Part shown: positions 1 through 8,392 of the stretch, one piece after another
Position numbering within the stretch: position 1 is the stretch's first letter
Layout: each line of letters opens with the position of its first letter
From: Falsiroseomonas sp050563535
Lineage (GTDB): Bacteria; Pseudomonadota; Alphaproteobacteria; Acetobacterales; Acetobacteraceae
Assembly (NCBI RefSeq): GCF_050563535.1
Contig: NZ_JBNXUO010000023.1
Location: 1 to 64,000, forward strand
Length of the DNA: 64,000 nt
Direction: 5' to 3'
The notes under the pieces: model-generated
Database searches by the model: none
What the model was told of the DNA's origin: nothing
What the model saw: the letters and a program-made list of their open reading frames with translations, nothing else
Made by a program: the position numbers and the translations under genes

Positions 1-130
1 CGCCCAGGAACCCCGCCGCGCCGGGCGCGCTCAGCAGCAGCAGCGGCCGCGCGGCGGCAAGCGCGAGCGCGGCCGCGGCATCCGCCGCGCCCACCACCAC
101 CACCGCCGGAGGCAAGCCGCCCCTGCTCAC
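1..130 (-). CDS. hypothetical protein, N-terminal fragment
   Basis: The window starts inside this gene, and only about 43 N-terminal codons are visible. A GTG start at 130–128 opens a frame with a run of valines followed by an Ala/Leu-rich stretch and an Ser-Ala-Pro-Gly segment. That has the look of a beta-strand plus helix of a nucleotide-binding-like fold. It is read away from the gene pair that begins at 201. No family can be named from this fragment, and the ribosome binding site before the GTG is weak, so the start is uncertain. Confidence 0.45.
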   Translation of the reverse strand, partial: MSRGGLPPAVVVVGAADAAAALALAAARPLLLLSAPGAAGFLG

Positions 131-200
131 CGTTGACCCGCCGCGCCGCGCATGAGAAGCGTTCCAGCATGCCGGCCACGGCTGCGGCAACCGGCTGCGA

Positions 201-479
201 ATGCCGCCGCGCCGCAGCCCGCCCGGCAGGGGGGCTTTTTTCGGGGGCAGCGGGGCGGACGTGTCTGGCGCACGCGGAGATTCTGCGGGGGGCGATCCCA
301 CCGGTCGGGCGCTGGCACGGCTGGAGGCCGCGGTGGAACGGCTGGCCCAGGCGGCTGCCCGCCCCCGCGCCATGGCGGTGGCGGGCGAGGGTGTTCCCCG
401 CGCCCAGGTGCAGGCCATCGCCGACCGGCTGGACGAGACCATCGCCCGCCTGCGCGCGGCACTCGGAGAGGAACACTGA
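201..479 (+). CDS. small coiled-coil protein upstream of zapA
   Basis: A 92-residue frame whose second half is a clear amphipathic helix (heptad-like Leu/Ala spacing from about residue 36 to 89). The first 30 residues are Gly/Arg/Pro-rich and may be untranslated; a GTG near 259 is an alternative start. Its stop codon shares one base with the zapA start, so the two are translationally coupled. Small coiled-coil proteins of this kind (DUF4164-like) commonly precede zapA in alphaproteobacteria. The family match is from context and composition only. Confidence 0.55.
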   Translation: MPPRRSPPGRGAFFGGSGADVSGARGDSAGGDPTGRALARLEAAVERLAQAAARPRAMAVAGEGVPRAQVQAIADRLDETIARLRAALGEEH

Positions 480-811
480 TGGGTCAGGTGACGGTCCGCG
501 TCGGCGGCTACAGCCACCCTGTCTCCTGCGAGGATGGGCAGGAGGCGCACCTGGTCGCCCTTGCCGGCGAGGTGGACAAGCGCGTCTCCTCCATCAAGGC
601 GATGGGCGGCGGCCAGTTCAACGAGGCGCGGCTGCTGCTGCTCGGCGCGCTGCTGCTGGCCGACGAGGTGCATGACCTGAAGGTGGCGCTGGCCCAGGCC
701 CGCGCCGGCCAGCCGGTGCCGCCGCCCGCCGCGGACCCCCGCGTCGCGGACCGACTGGCACGCATCGCGGACCGCATCGAGGGCATTGCCCAGACGCTCG
801 ACCGCACCTAA
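479..811 (+). CDS. zapA: cell division protein ZapA
   Basis: A 110-residue ZapA homologue. ZapA binds FtsZ at midcell and promotes bundling of the protofilaments of the Z ring. The N-terminal globular part begins with the typical V-T-V-R-V-x-G-Y strand. A central Leu-rich helix (LLLLGALLLADEV) follows, then a C-terminal coiled coil suited to dimer and tetramer formation. The start overlaps the preceding stop by one base. The 6S RNA gene follows directly, the usual alphaproteobacterial order, and it supports the call. Confidence 0.9.
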   Translation: MGQVTVRVGGYSHPVSCEDGQEAHLVALAGEVDKRVSSIKAMGGGQFNEARLLLLGALLLADEVHDLKVALAQARAGQPVPPPAADPRVADRLARIADRIEGIAQTLDRT

Positions 812-816
812 ATCAT

Positions 817-834
817 CCGGGCGAGGCTGCCCGG
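817..834 (+). terminator. hairpin just after zapA
   Basis: CCGGGC and GCCCGG form a perfect 6-bp stem around a 6-base loop, starting six bases after the zapA stop. There is no T tract. It may end the zapA transcript or separate it from the 6S RNA gene. Confidence 0.4.
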
Positions 835-839
835 CGCGT

Positions 840-985
840 CAGGCAACGCGAACCCCCGGGGCCAATGTGCATCCTCCGGGAGCTGGCTCTTGCCGGACCG
901 TGGTCCGGTGAACCGGCGCCCACCTGCCTCAGCAGGTCTCAGGAGGGTTACAACGCCAACGGCCAGGGCGGCTTCGCAGCATCCC
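840..985 (+). ncRNA. ssrS: 6S RNA
   Basis: 6S RNA binds RNA polymerase holoenzyme and mimics an open promoter. The sequence shows the expected plan. A terminal stem joins GCGAA (about 847) with TTCGC (about 972) and GGCC with GGCC. A closing stem pairs CCTCC with GGAGG. The 3' side of the central bubble carries a small ACCTGC-CTCA-GCAGGT hairpin followed by GGAGGGTTACAACGCC, closely resembling the AAGGGTTACAGCC segment of E. coli 6S RNA. Position directly after zapA is the conserved place for ssrS. Exact ends are estimated. The remaining stretch up to 1132 holds nothing recognisable. Confidence 0.85.
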
Positions 986-1132
986 TCCCCGCCGGATCAT
1001 ACGCCCGGCATCATGCACCGACCCATGCGGCCCACGGGTGGGTCGAGCGGCCGAACGGCCGCCGCACCAAGTGGCGCGCAGCCCAGCCGGCGGATGCCGG
1101 CGCCCGGCGTCTGGGGGCACAGCAAACGCATG

Positions 1133-1159
1133 CGATCGGTCGAAGCATTCGACCGATCG
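1133..1159. terminator. 12-bp perfect hairpin between ssrS and the SYLF gene
   Basis: CGATCGGTCGAA and TTCGACCGATCG form a perfect 12-bp stem with a 3-base loop. It lies two bases beyond the stop codon of the minus-strand SYLF gene and downstream of 6S RNA, so it can serve transcripts from both sides. Confidence 0.65.
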
Positions 1160-1161
1160 GA

Positions 1162-1836
1162 TCAGTTGGCGCTGCCGAAGCGCAGCAGCATCGCCCGCAG
1201 CGGGTCGCTGCCGGGATTGTGGGCCTCCATCGCGACCACGACCTGCCGCGCCGAATATTCCCGCCCGTAATAGGCCTGCGCCGAGCGGGGCTCGTAGGAC
1301 AGGATCGAGCCCTGCAGCGAGATGCCGGCGAACAGCCCGCGGGCGCGCGCGATGGCGATGATGTCGGCGCCCGCCGCCGCGGTGGTGGCGCCCTGCACGC
1401 TGCCGCCGATGGTCGCAAGCGACAGCGCCGCATCTGCGCCCACCTTGAACTGGCTGTCCATCACCGCCTGCAGGCCGCGGTCGGTCATGATCATCATCAT
1501 CACCATCGCGTCCTGGATGCCGATCTGCAGCCCGAAGCTGCCCGAGCCCAGCGTGTAGAAGGCCGGGGAGGACCAGCTGCCCGCGCCGTCGCGCCCGACC
1601 AGCAGGCAGCTCCCGCCCTCGCCGCCCAGGATGAAGCCGGCGCGGAAGACGCGGGGGCAGACCATGACGGCACGCGCCCGGCGCAGATAGGCCTGCGCGT
1701 CCTGCACCCCGTCGCCGGTGGTCATCAGTTCCTGCACCGCCAGCGTGGCGCGATCCACCAGCGCCTGCTGCTCCTGCTGCGCCGCGGCGGGCAGGGAGGC
1801 CAGGAGGGCCACGGCCAGGATCATCGCACGGAACAT
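1162..1836 (-). CDS. SYLF-domain (Ysc84-like) lipid-binding protein, exported
   Basis: A 224-residue protein with a signal peptide (residues 1–19, cut after Ala-Ala-Ala). The SYLF/Ysc84 domain follows: a helix, the A-V-M-V-C-P segment, a glycine-rich region (GFILGGEGG), G-S-G-S-F-G-L-Q-I-G, and a Met-rich stretch before the final beta part. In eukaryotes SYLF domains bind phosphoinositides; the bacterial role is unclear, probably at the periplasmic face of a membrane. It stands alone, with a strong hairpin right after its stop. The family call is firm, the function is not. Confidence 0.85.
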   Translation of the reverse strand: MFRAMILAVALLASLPAAAQQEQQALVDRATLAVQELMTTGDGVQDAQAYLRRARAVMVCPRVFRAGFILGGEGGSCLLVGRDGAGSWSSPAFYTLGSGSFGLQIGIQDAMVMMMIMTDRGLQAVMDSQFKVGADAALSLATIGGSVQGATTAAAGADIIAIARARGLFAGISLQGSILSYEPRSAQAYYGREYSARQVVVAMEAHNPGSDPLRAMLLRFGSAN

Positions 1837-1947
1837 CAGCCGCCTCCGGCAAATCGTTGTCGCGGCTGACTCTACAGGGTCGCGACTCGGGTGTCCAAGG
1901 CCGAGGCGCGGCGGTGCCGTGGTCTTGCTGTGGCGGCCTGCCGCCGG

Positions 1948-2580
1948 TCAGGCGGGAAGGGTGAAGGGTTCCTCGTTCACCGCGGCCACGCGCCAGTCCT
2001 CGCCCTGCTTCTCCAGCCGGCTCAGCGACAGGTTCTTGACGGAGAAGGACAGCGCCGCCCCCGGCTCGATCCCCATGGCATGCGCGATGGCGGCGCGGAT
2101 GGAGCCGCCATGGGCGACGATCACCACGTCTCCGCCCCGGTGCTCCTCCACCAGCCGCTCCACCTCCGGCCCGACGCGGGCCACGACATCGGCGAAGCTC
2201 TCTCCGCCCGGCGGGCGTTCCTGGCTGGCGATGGACCAGAAGGGATGCGGCTTGTGGACCAGACGCCCGGCGAAGGCGTCGTGCGGAAGGCCCTGCCATT
2301 CGCCGAGGTCCTGCTCGATCAGGCGGGGCTCCACCGTCAGTTCCGCCTCCGGGTAGCCGGCGGCGAAGATGGCGGCGGCGGTGAAGCGGGTGCGCGACAG
2401 GGGGGTGACGAACCAGCGCGCCGGCTGCGGCAGGCGATGCGCCAGCCAGCGATAGGACGCGGCCTCCTGCGCCAGGGCCAGTTCGCACAGCCCGACATCC
2501 ATCGTGCCGTACATCGTCATGCGGGCGGAGGGCTCGACCAGCGCGTGGCGGACGAGGAAGAGGCGTGTCGTGGTGCTCAC
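1948..2580 (-). CDS. histidine phosphatase family protein
   Basis: A 210-residue member of the phosphoglycerate-mutase-like histidine phosphatase superfamily. The catalytic phosphohistidine motif is R11-H12-A (RHA rather than the common RHG). Later come R-F-V-T-P-L-S-R-T, and H-G-G-S near residue 155, where the second catalytic His lies. The Glu in Q-D-L-G-E-W matches the usual acid/base region. Substrate cannot be read from the sequence; alpha-ribazole phosphatase-like or SixA-like activities are possible. It lies 40 bases downstream of the GH1-like gene on the same strand. Confidence 0.8.
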   Translation of the reverse strand: MSTTTRLFLVRHALVEPSARMTMYGTMDVGLCELALAQEAASYRWLAHRLPQPARWFVTPLSRTRFTAAAIFAAGYPEAELTVEPRLIEQDLGEWQGLPHDAFAGRLVHKPHPFWSIASQERPPGGESFADVVARVGPEVERLVEEHRGGDVVIVAHGGSIRAAIAHAMGIEPGAALSFSVKNLSLSRLEKQGEDWRVAAVNEEPFTLPA

Positions 2581-2620
2581 CCCGCCCCCTTACTGCGGCC
2601 GCGCCCGGCTGGCGAGGGGA

Positions 2621-3913
2621 TCAGCCCGACCTGCGCCGCCGCGCCTGCTGCGTCCAGTAGGCTTCGGGCAGGTCCTCATGCGCATATTGCTGGGGCATCA
2701 CGACGGGCACCTGCAGGCAGAGCGACTGGGTCGGCAGCACGTCCCGCCATTGCTCCACCAGGCGCTTGTAGGCGCGGCCGACGGGCCGGATACGGCGGTC
2801 GAGGTCGAACAGCCCGACCGGGTCGACGCGCCCGTTCACCTCCCGCAGCGCGGTGTCCCAGTCCACCTGGTCGGTCAGCGAATACCAGGTGAAGCCCATC
2901 ACCGGCACGCCGTCGTTGCGCACGCGCAGCACGTTGGCCCACTGCTTCCACAGCCAGCGTTCGGCGGCGCCGTCGCCGTCGTCGCGGATGTTGGTCTCGG
3001 TGTGCATCACGGGCAGGCCGTAGCGGTCGTGGTACTGGCGGGTCAGCACGGCATAGCCGAAGACCTCCCCGCTCGCGCGCGTCGCGCCATCCGGCATCAC
3101 CAGGTGCTCGTTCGTCCAGTAGTAGTCGTTGCCCATGATGCAATGGCGCTTCAGGGGGGAATTCGCGAGGAAGAAATGGTACTCCTCCCGCGTCATGCCG
3201 TTGTCGAGCAGGTATTCGTACATCCCGCTGTCCACGCGCCGGCCGTAGTTGAGGTCGAGCGAAAGGAAGCGTTCCTGGTTGCGGTGCTCGGCAGGCGCGA
3301 TGGCGGCGGGGCTTTCGGCGTGGAAATACTCGCTGCTCTCGGATTGGATGAAGATGGCGTCCCGGCGCACCGCCAGGATGGCGCGCATCGCCAGCACGTT
3401 GGCGGCGACGATGTGCTTCAGCGCGGTGACGAAGGTGCGGTCCGTCCGGCCTTCCTCGTTCCACCAGCCGTAGCGGGCGGAGAACAGGGCGCAGATGTAC
3501 ATCTCGTTCACGGGCGTGTAGAGCTGCACCCAGGGGAAGCGCTGCGCGAAGGCGCTGGCGTAGTCGGCGAAGATCGCCGGGAAGTCCGGGTTCTGGAAAT
3601 CGCCGATCCAGTCCGGCACGCCGAAATGGCAGAGATCGACGATCGGGACGATGTCGCGCCGGTAGAGCTCGCCGAAGGTCTCGTCGGCGAAGGACCAGTC
3701 GAAGCGGCCGGCGCCGGTCAGGGTGGTGTGCAGCGGCGGGCCGTAGCGCAGGAAGTTCAGCCCGATCTCCTGCACCAGGGCGAAATCCTCGCGCCAGCGC
3801 GCGTAGTGGTGGCAGCGCTCCATCTCGTCCACGCGGACGCGCCCGCCCTGGATGCGGGGGATCGAGTTCTCGATGCCGGTGGCGAACAGGAAGGGTGGGG
3901 GCGCAGGGCTCAT
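2621..3913 (-). CDS. glycoside hydrolase family 1-like protein (beta-glucosidase-like)
   Basis: A 430-residue TIM-barrel protein, slightly shorter than the usual 450 or so of GH1. The acid/base region reads Y-T-P-V-N-E-M with Glu at about 137, a variant of the T-x-N-E-P motif. The nucleophile region reads H-T-E-T-N with Glu at about 306, in place of the usual T-E-N-G. Both glutamates are kept, so retaining glycosidase chemistry is plausible, but the motif changes suggest an unusual substrate. No signal peptide is seen. It lies 48 bases after hldE on the same strand, which hints at a link to surface polysaccharide or LPS sugars. Confidence 0.7.
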   Translation of the reverse strand: MSPAPPPFLFATGIENSIPRIQGGRVRVDEMERCHHYARWREDFALVQEIGLNFLRYGPPLHTTLTGAGRFDWSFADETFGELYRRDIVPIVDLCHFGVPDWIGDFQNPDFPAIFADYASAFAQRFPWVQLYTPVNEMYICALFSARYGWWNEEGRTDRTFVTALKHIVAANVLAMRAILAVRRDAIFIQSESSEYFHAESPAAIAPAEHRNQERFLSLDLNYGRRVDSGMYEYLLDNGMTREEYHFFLANSPLKRHCIMGNDYYWTNEHLVMPDGATRASGEVFGYAVLTRQYHDRYGLPVMHTETNIRDDGDGAAERWLWKQWANVLRVRNDGVPVMGFTWYSLTDQVDWDTALREVNGRVDPVGLFDLDRRIRPVGRAYKRLVEQWRDVLPTQSLCLQVPVVMPQQYAHEDLPEAYWTQQARRRRSG

Positions 3914-3961
3914 GCCCCGCGCAACGCGCGGGGCGGGGGGGGTTTCCGCGGCGGCGGGACG

Positions 3962-5458
3962 CTACCCCTTCAGCTTCGCCACGGTGGCCGTCGTGCTCTG
4001 GCCCGGCAGGAGCTCCGCCAGCTTCACCTGGCCGCCCCAGGCCTGCACCAGCTCGCCGCCCACCACCTGGTCCACCCGGTAGTCGGCGCCCTTCACCAGG
4101 ACCTCCGGCCGCAGCAGGCGGATGAGCTCGACCGGCGTGTCCTCCTCGAACACCGTCACGAGATCGACGGTGGTGAGGGAGGCGAGCACCGCGGCGCGCG
4201 CCGCCTCGTCCTGGATCGGGCGTTCCGGGCCCTTCAGGCGGCGGACGGAGCTGTCGGCGTTCAGGCCCACCACCAGCCGGTCGCACCAGCCGCGCGCCTG
4301 GGCCAGCAGGTGGACATGGCCGGGATGCAGCAGGTCGAAGCAGCCATTGGTGAAGCCGACGCGCCAGCCGCGGCGCCGCCAGCGTTCCACCTGTTCCACC
4401 GCGCCGGTGCGGGAGACGACCTTGCGCGCGCTGCCGCGGGCGGGGGTCAGCGCCTCCAGCAGGTCGCCTTCCCGCGCGACGGCGGTGCCGACCTTGCCCA
4501 CCACGATGCCGGCGGCGATGTTCGACAGCCGGGCGGCGGTCGGCACCGGCAGCCCGGCGGCGAGGCCGGCCGCCACCACGGCAACCACCGTATCCCCCGC
4601 GCCGGAGACGTCATGGACCTCCGGCGCCTCGGCCGGGAAGTGGCGCGCGCCCTCGGCATCCACCAGGGTCATGCCGTCCTCGCTGCGGGTGACCAGCACG
4701 GCGCCGAAGCCGTGCGCGTCGCGCAGGCTTGCCGCGGCGGCGACCAGCGCCTCCTCCGTGTCGACCGGCAGGCCGGTGGCCTGGGCGAGTTCGGCGCGAT
4801 TCGGCGTGACCAGGTCGGCGCCGGCATAGCGGGCATAGTCGGTGCCCTTCGGGTCCACCACCACGCGGCGCCCGGCGACGCGGGCGGCGGCGATCAGGCG
4901 CTGGCAGGTGTCGCCGGCCAGCACGCCCTTCTGGTAGTCGGACAGCACCATGACCGTGGTCGCGGCCACGGCATCGGCGGCGATGCGGACCATGCGGTCC
5001 ACCAGGCGCGGGTGGATCGGCGCCGCCACTTCATGGTCGGCGCGCAGCAATTGCTGGCCGGCGGCGATGAAGCGGGTCTTGGTGGTGGTGGCGCGGCCAC
5101 CCTGGACCAGCAGCCAGGGTTCCACATTCGGCTGGCCGCCGATCAGCCCGGTCAGGTCGCTGCCCGCCTGGTCGTCGCCCACCACGGAGACGAAGGCGAC
5201 GGCGGCGCCGAGCGCGGTGAGGTTGCGCACCACGTTGCCCGCGCCGCCGGGCATCGCGACCTCCCGCTGGACGGCGACGACGGGGACGGGGGCTTCCGGG
5301 CTGACACGCTGCACCCGGCCATAGACGTAGCGGTCCAGCATGGCATCGCCGACGACGAGGACGGAGGCGCGGCGGAGCTGCTTCACCGCCTCGGTCAGGT
5401 CGCCGACGGGAATCTCCGGAAGGGGGCGGTCGGCGGGCGCTGGGCCTTGCATGGTCAC
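3962..5458 (-). CDS. hldE: bifunctional heptose 7-phosphate kinase / heptose 1-phosphate adenylyltransferase
   Basis: A 498-residue fusion enzyme of ADP-L-glycero-D-manno-heptose synthesis for the LPS inner core. Residues about 30–335 are a ribokinase-type sugar kinase with G-G-A-G-N (71–75), D-P-K-G-T (202–206) and the catalytic G-A-G-D (286–289). Residues about 355–498 are a nucleotidyltransferase with T-N-G-C-F-D and the H-P-G-H signature (378–381). Length and domain order match HldE (RfaE). Heptose synthesis implies a gram-negative outer membrane. The neighbouring metallophosphatase gene is 70 bases upstream on the same strand. Confidence 0.93.
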   Translation of the reverse strand: MTMQGPAPADRPLPEIPVGDLTEAVKQLRRASVLVVGDAMLDRYVYGRVQRVSPEAPVPVVAVQREVAMPGGAGNVVRNLTALGAAVAFVSVVGDDQAGSDLTGLIGGQPNVEPWLLVQGGRATTTKTRFIAAGQQLLRADHEVAAPIHPRLVDRMVRIAADAVAATTVMVLSDYQKGVLAGDTCQRLIAAARVAGRRVVVDPKGTDYARYAGADLVTPNRAELAQATGLPVDTEEALVAAAASLRDAHGFGAVLVTRSEDGMTLVDAEGARHFPAEAPEVHDVSGAGDTVVAVVAAGLAAGLPVPTAARLSNIAAGIVVGKVGTAVAREGDLLEALTPARGSARKVVSRTGAVEQVERWRRRGWRVGFTNGCFDLLHPGHVHLLAQARGWCDRLVVGLNADSSVRRLKGPERPIQDEAARAAVLASLTTVDLVTVFEEDTPVELIRLLRPEVLVKGADYRVDQVVGGELVQAWGGQVKLAELLPGQSTTATVAKLKG

Positions 5459-5528
5459 GCCCTAGCCCAACCCCGTCGGGGGGCGCAAGGCGCGTGCATG
5501 CCGAATGCCGCCATGCGGGGCTGCCGCG

Positions 5529-6242
5529 TCACGCGAAAAGGAACCCGAGCATCTCGCCCTCCAGCACGGCGCAGGTCAGCGCGCCGCCGAACACCGCGCC
5601 GGTGTCGATGCCGATCCGGTGGGGCAGCACCTCCGGTCCCTCGGCCGGGGTGTGGCCATGCACCACCACCGCGGGCAGCCGGCCGCGCCAGGACAGGAAG
5701 GGTTCGCGGATCCAGGCCAGGTCCATCACGTCCTGCCGGTCGAGCGGCACGTCCGGCCGCACCCCGGCATGGGCGAAGAAGTAGCCGCCCATCCCGAAGC
5801 TCGGCCGCAGCGCGCGCAGCAGGGCGAGGTCGCCCGCCGGCACCGCCGCCGCCCAGCCCCGGCGGTCGCGCGGGTCGGCGCCGTAGCTCTCCAGCGTGGC
5901 GCCCCCGCCATTGTCGAGCCAGAAGCCCACCACCTCCTGGCTCGCGCGGGGGGCGAGGGCGGCCAGCATCATCTGTTCGTGGTTGCCGACGAGGTTGATG
6001 GTGGCGACGCCCGGCACCGGGCTGTCCCGCAGCCGGGCGAGCACGCCGGCGCTATCCGGGCCGCGATCGACATAGTCGCCGAGATGGACGAGCAGGGCCT
6101 GGTCCACCGGCCGGTCCTCCATGTCGTCGGCGATGCGGGCATGCAGCTCCTCCAGCCGTTCGGCGCAGCCATGGCTGTCGCCCACCGCATAGATCCGCAC
6201 CCCGTCCGGCAGCCAGCCGGGTCCTAACGATTCCGCAAGCAT
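5529..6242 (-). CDS. calcineurin-like metallophosphoesterase (ApaH/PrpE-type)
   Basis: A 237-residue protein with the complete dimetal phosphatase signature: G-D-S-H-G (21–25), G-D-Y-V-D-R-G (about 54–60), G-N-H-E (about 86–89), and a late H-G-H-T. This pattern fits serine/threonine protein phosphatases and the related diadenosine tetraphosphatase ApaH. Which of the two cannot be told here. It is cytoplasmic, with no signal peptide. Its start is almost back to back with the divergent gene that follows, so the promoters must be very close or overlapping. Confidence 0.82.
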   Translation of the reverse strand: MLAESLGPGWLPDGVRIYAVGDSHGCAERLEELHARIADDMEDRPVDQALLVHLGDYVDRGPDSAGVLARLRDSPVPGVATINLVGNHEQMMLAALAPRASQEVVGFWLDNGGGATLESYGADPRDRRGWAAAVPAGDLALLRALRPSFGMGGYFFAHAGVRPDVPLDRQDVMDLAWIREPFLSWRGRLPAVVVHGHTPAEGPEVLPHRIGIDTGAVFGGALTCAVLEGEMLGFLFA

Positions 6243-6306
6243 GATCGCGCGACCCTACCCTGCCGCCGGAGTCGCGTCGTCCTCACCTCCGCGCGGGCGG
6301 AGACAC

Positions 6307-7227
6307 ATGCGCGAAGGATTCGCCACGCCGGCCCCCAGGGCGACCCTTCGCCTGGCCGCCGCCACGCCGGAGCGCCGCCGCGTCGCCCATGCGCTGCTGG
6401 CCGAGGCGGCGCGCGGCGCGGGCGGCCATGTCGAGGAGGCGGCCGGGGAAGTGTGCCTGGTGGGCGCCGAGGCAGGCCGCGCGGGGCGCCTGCGGGACCT
6501 GCTGGACCGCCTGCTGGGCGGCGCCGTCCTCACGCCCTGGCCGGCGCCCCCGCTGGCGCCCGCCACGCCGGCGCCGCCCGCGAACCTCGCCGCGCTCGAT
6601 CCCTGGCTCGACGCGCTGGACCCGCTGCTGGTGGCGCGCCGGCGGCGGGGCTGGCGGCTGGACGCGCAGGGCGGGGCCGTGCCGGGCTTCCTGCGGCTCG
6701 ACGTGGCGCGGGACGTGCTGGCGGGACTGCTCGGCACGTACGGCGCGGATGCGGACCTGCTCGACCACGCGCAGCGCCGGATGGAGGCGCGGCTGCTCGC
6801 GGCGCTGGCCGAGGCGCGGCTGCGGCAGGCGCTGCTCGGCGCCGGGCCGGTGCGGCGGCTGCACCTGAAGCTGCCGGCCGAATCGGGTGCCGCCCTGCCG
6901 CAGGGCTTGGTGGTCACCGTGCCGCTCGCCGCCGCCGCGGACCCGGTGACGCTCGCCGCACGCCGCGCCGCCCTCGCCGCCGCGGGATGCAGCCTGGAGA
7001 TGGAAGGGCTGGACGCCGAGGCGCTGACGCTGGTGGAGCCCGCGGCACTGCCGATGGACCTGCTCCGCCTCGCCTGGTCGCCCGCCCTGGCCGCGGACGG
7101 GCCGCGGCGGGCGCTGGCGGGGGTCGATCCCGCGCGGCTGGTGCTCGCCGGCGCGGATGGGACCGAGGCGCGGGACTGGGCGCGGCGGCAGGGCATCGTC
7201 CAGATCGAGTCGGAGACGCCGCCATGA
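6307..7227 (+). CDS. hypothetical protein with degenerate EAL-like C-terminus (first of a pair)
   Basis: A 306-residue cytoplasmic protein, rich in Ala, Arg and Leu. I place the start at the ATG preceded by GGCGGAG; an upstream ATG at 6241 is possible. The last 80 residues resemble the end of an EAL domain: L-E-M-E-G-L-D-A-E-A-L, then a hydrophobic strand with M-D-L-L-R-L, then L-V-L-A-G-A-D, which sits where EAL proteins have V-A-E-G-V-E. The catalytic E-x-L and metal-binding acidic residues are missing, so cyclic di-GMP hydrolysis is not expected. Its stop overlaps the next start by four bases (ATGA), and that gene has the same architecture. Confidence 0.5.
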   Translation: MREGFATPAPRATLRLAAATPERRRVAHALLAEAARGAGGHVEEAAGEVCLVGAEAGRAGRLRDLLDRLLGGAVLTPWPAPPLAPATPAPPANLAALDPWLDALDPLLVARRRRGWRLDAQGGAVPGFLRLDVARDVLAGLLGTYGADADLLDHAQRRMEARLLAALAEARLRQALLGAGPVRRLHLKLPAESGAALPQGLVVTVPLAAAADPVTLAARRAALAAAGCSLEMEGLDAEALTLVEPAALPMDLLRLAWSPALAADGPRRALAGVDPARLVLAGADGTEARDWARRQGIVQIESETPP

Positions 7228-8384
7228 CCCGGCCCGACCCCGCCGAGGACCGCCGCCCCGGCGGTGCCCGCGCGGCCGCCGAACTCGCCGCCCTGGTGCG
7301 GGAGAGCGTGGCGGCGAATGCGGCACGGGACGTGCTGCACCTGCGGCTTGCGGGACTCGGCGCCGATCTCCGCCGGCCGCACCACCAGCGGCTGCTGCGC
7401 GACGCGCTGGAGCCCGCGCTCGCCGCCGCCCGCACCCGCGTCTTCGACCTGCCGAACGGCGACGTGGTGGCCATCGCGGCACCGCCCGCCCCGGCGCTGG
7501 AAGCGGCGGCCGAGGCCCTGCGCCGCACCCTCGACCTCAGCGGGGATGCCGGCCTGCGGCGGCTGCGCCTGCCGGAGGCGGCGGCCCAGCTTCTCTCGGC
7601 CGCGGCCGACAGCCTCGGGCTCGCGCCCGAACGCGCGGCACCGGCGGGGCCGGGGCGGGCGTTGTCCTCGGCGGCGCTCGCGGTGGCCGAACGCGACCTG
7701 GCGCAGGCAGACCTGGAGCCGGTGACCACCCGGCACGCGGTCTGCCGGCTGGACCCGGAGGGCGCGGCGCCGGACCTGCTGTGGCGGGACCTGCGGATCG
7801 ACTGGCCGGCCCTGTCGGCCGCGGTGCTGCCGGGCGTGGCGCTCGGCCCCGCGCCAGGCCTGCCGGCGCGGCTGGCGCGCGTGGCGGAGGCGCGGCTGCT
7901 GGCGGAACTGGCCCGGCCGGCCGCGCAGCTCGGCTGGAAGCCGGCAGGGGTCGCGCTGTCGCCCGCCCTCGTCACCGGCGCCGCCTTCCGGCGCTTCGAC
8001 GCGGCGCTGCCGGCGGGGCGCCGGCAGGAGGTGACCATCGGCTTCCGCCCTGCCGACATCCTGGCCGATCCCGCCGGCTTCCGCGCGGCACGCGATGCCG
8101 CGCGCGGGCGGGGCTACCGCCTCGCCCTCGACGACGCGGCCCCGGCGGCGCTGGACGTGCTGCCGCCCGAGCGGCTCGGGCTCGACCTGATCCGGCTGCG
8201 CTGGTCGCCCGACCTGCCGGTGGCGGTTCCGCCGGCGCTGGCGCGGGTGCTGGGCGCGGAAGATCGGGCGGGGCGGATCGTGCTGGCGGGCGTGGACCGC
8301 CCGGCGGCAATCGCCTGGGGCTGGGAAGCCGGCATCCGGCAGTTCCAGGGGGCGCTGGTGGAACGGCGCTGGCGGGCGGGGTAG
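7224..8384 (+). CDS. hypothetical protein with degenerate EAL-like C-terminus (second of a pair)
   Basis: A 386-residue protein coupled to the previous gene through ATGA. The C-terminal third keeps the EAL fold pattern: V-T-I-G-F-R-P-A-D-I-L, a helix, Y-R-L-A-L-D-D, then L-D-L-I-R-L, I-V-L-A-G-V-D and I-R-Q-F-Q-G. These match the strands that in active EAL enzymes carry L-A-L-D-D-F-G, I-K-I-D, V-A-E-G-V-E and Q-G-Y. The N-terminal catalytic EAL motif and most metal ligands are absent. A scaffold or binding role is more likely than catalysis. The assignment rests on pattern reading, not on a profile search. Confidence 0.5.
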   Translation: MTRPDPAEDRRPGGARAAAELAALVRESVAANAARDVLHLRLAGLGADLRRPHHQRLLRDALEPALAAARTRVFDLPNGDVVAIAAPPAPALEAAAEALRRTLDLSGDAGLRRLRLPEAAAQLLSAAADSLGLAPERAAPAGPGRALSSAALAVAERDLAQADLEPVTTRHAVCRLDPEGAAPDLLWRDLRIDWPALSAAVLPGVALGPAPGLPARLARVAEARLLAELARPAAQLGWKPAGVALSPALVTGAAFRRFDAALPAGRRQEVTIGFRPADILADPAGFRAARDAARGRGYRLALDDAAPAALDVLPPERLGLDLIRLRWSPDLPVAVPPALARVLGAEDRAGRIVLAGVDRPAAIAWGWEAGIRQFQGALVERRWRAG

Positions 8385-8392
8385 GGCCGCTG

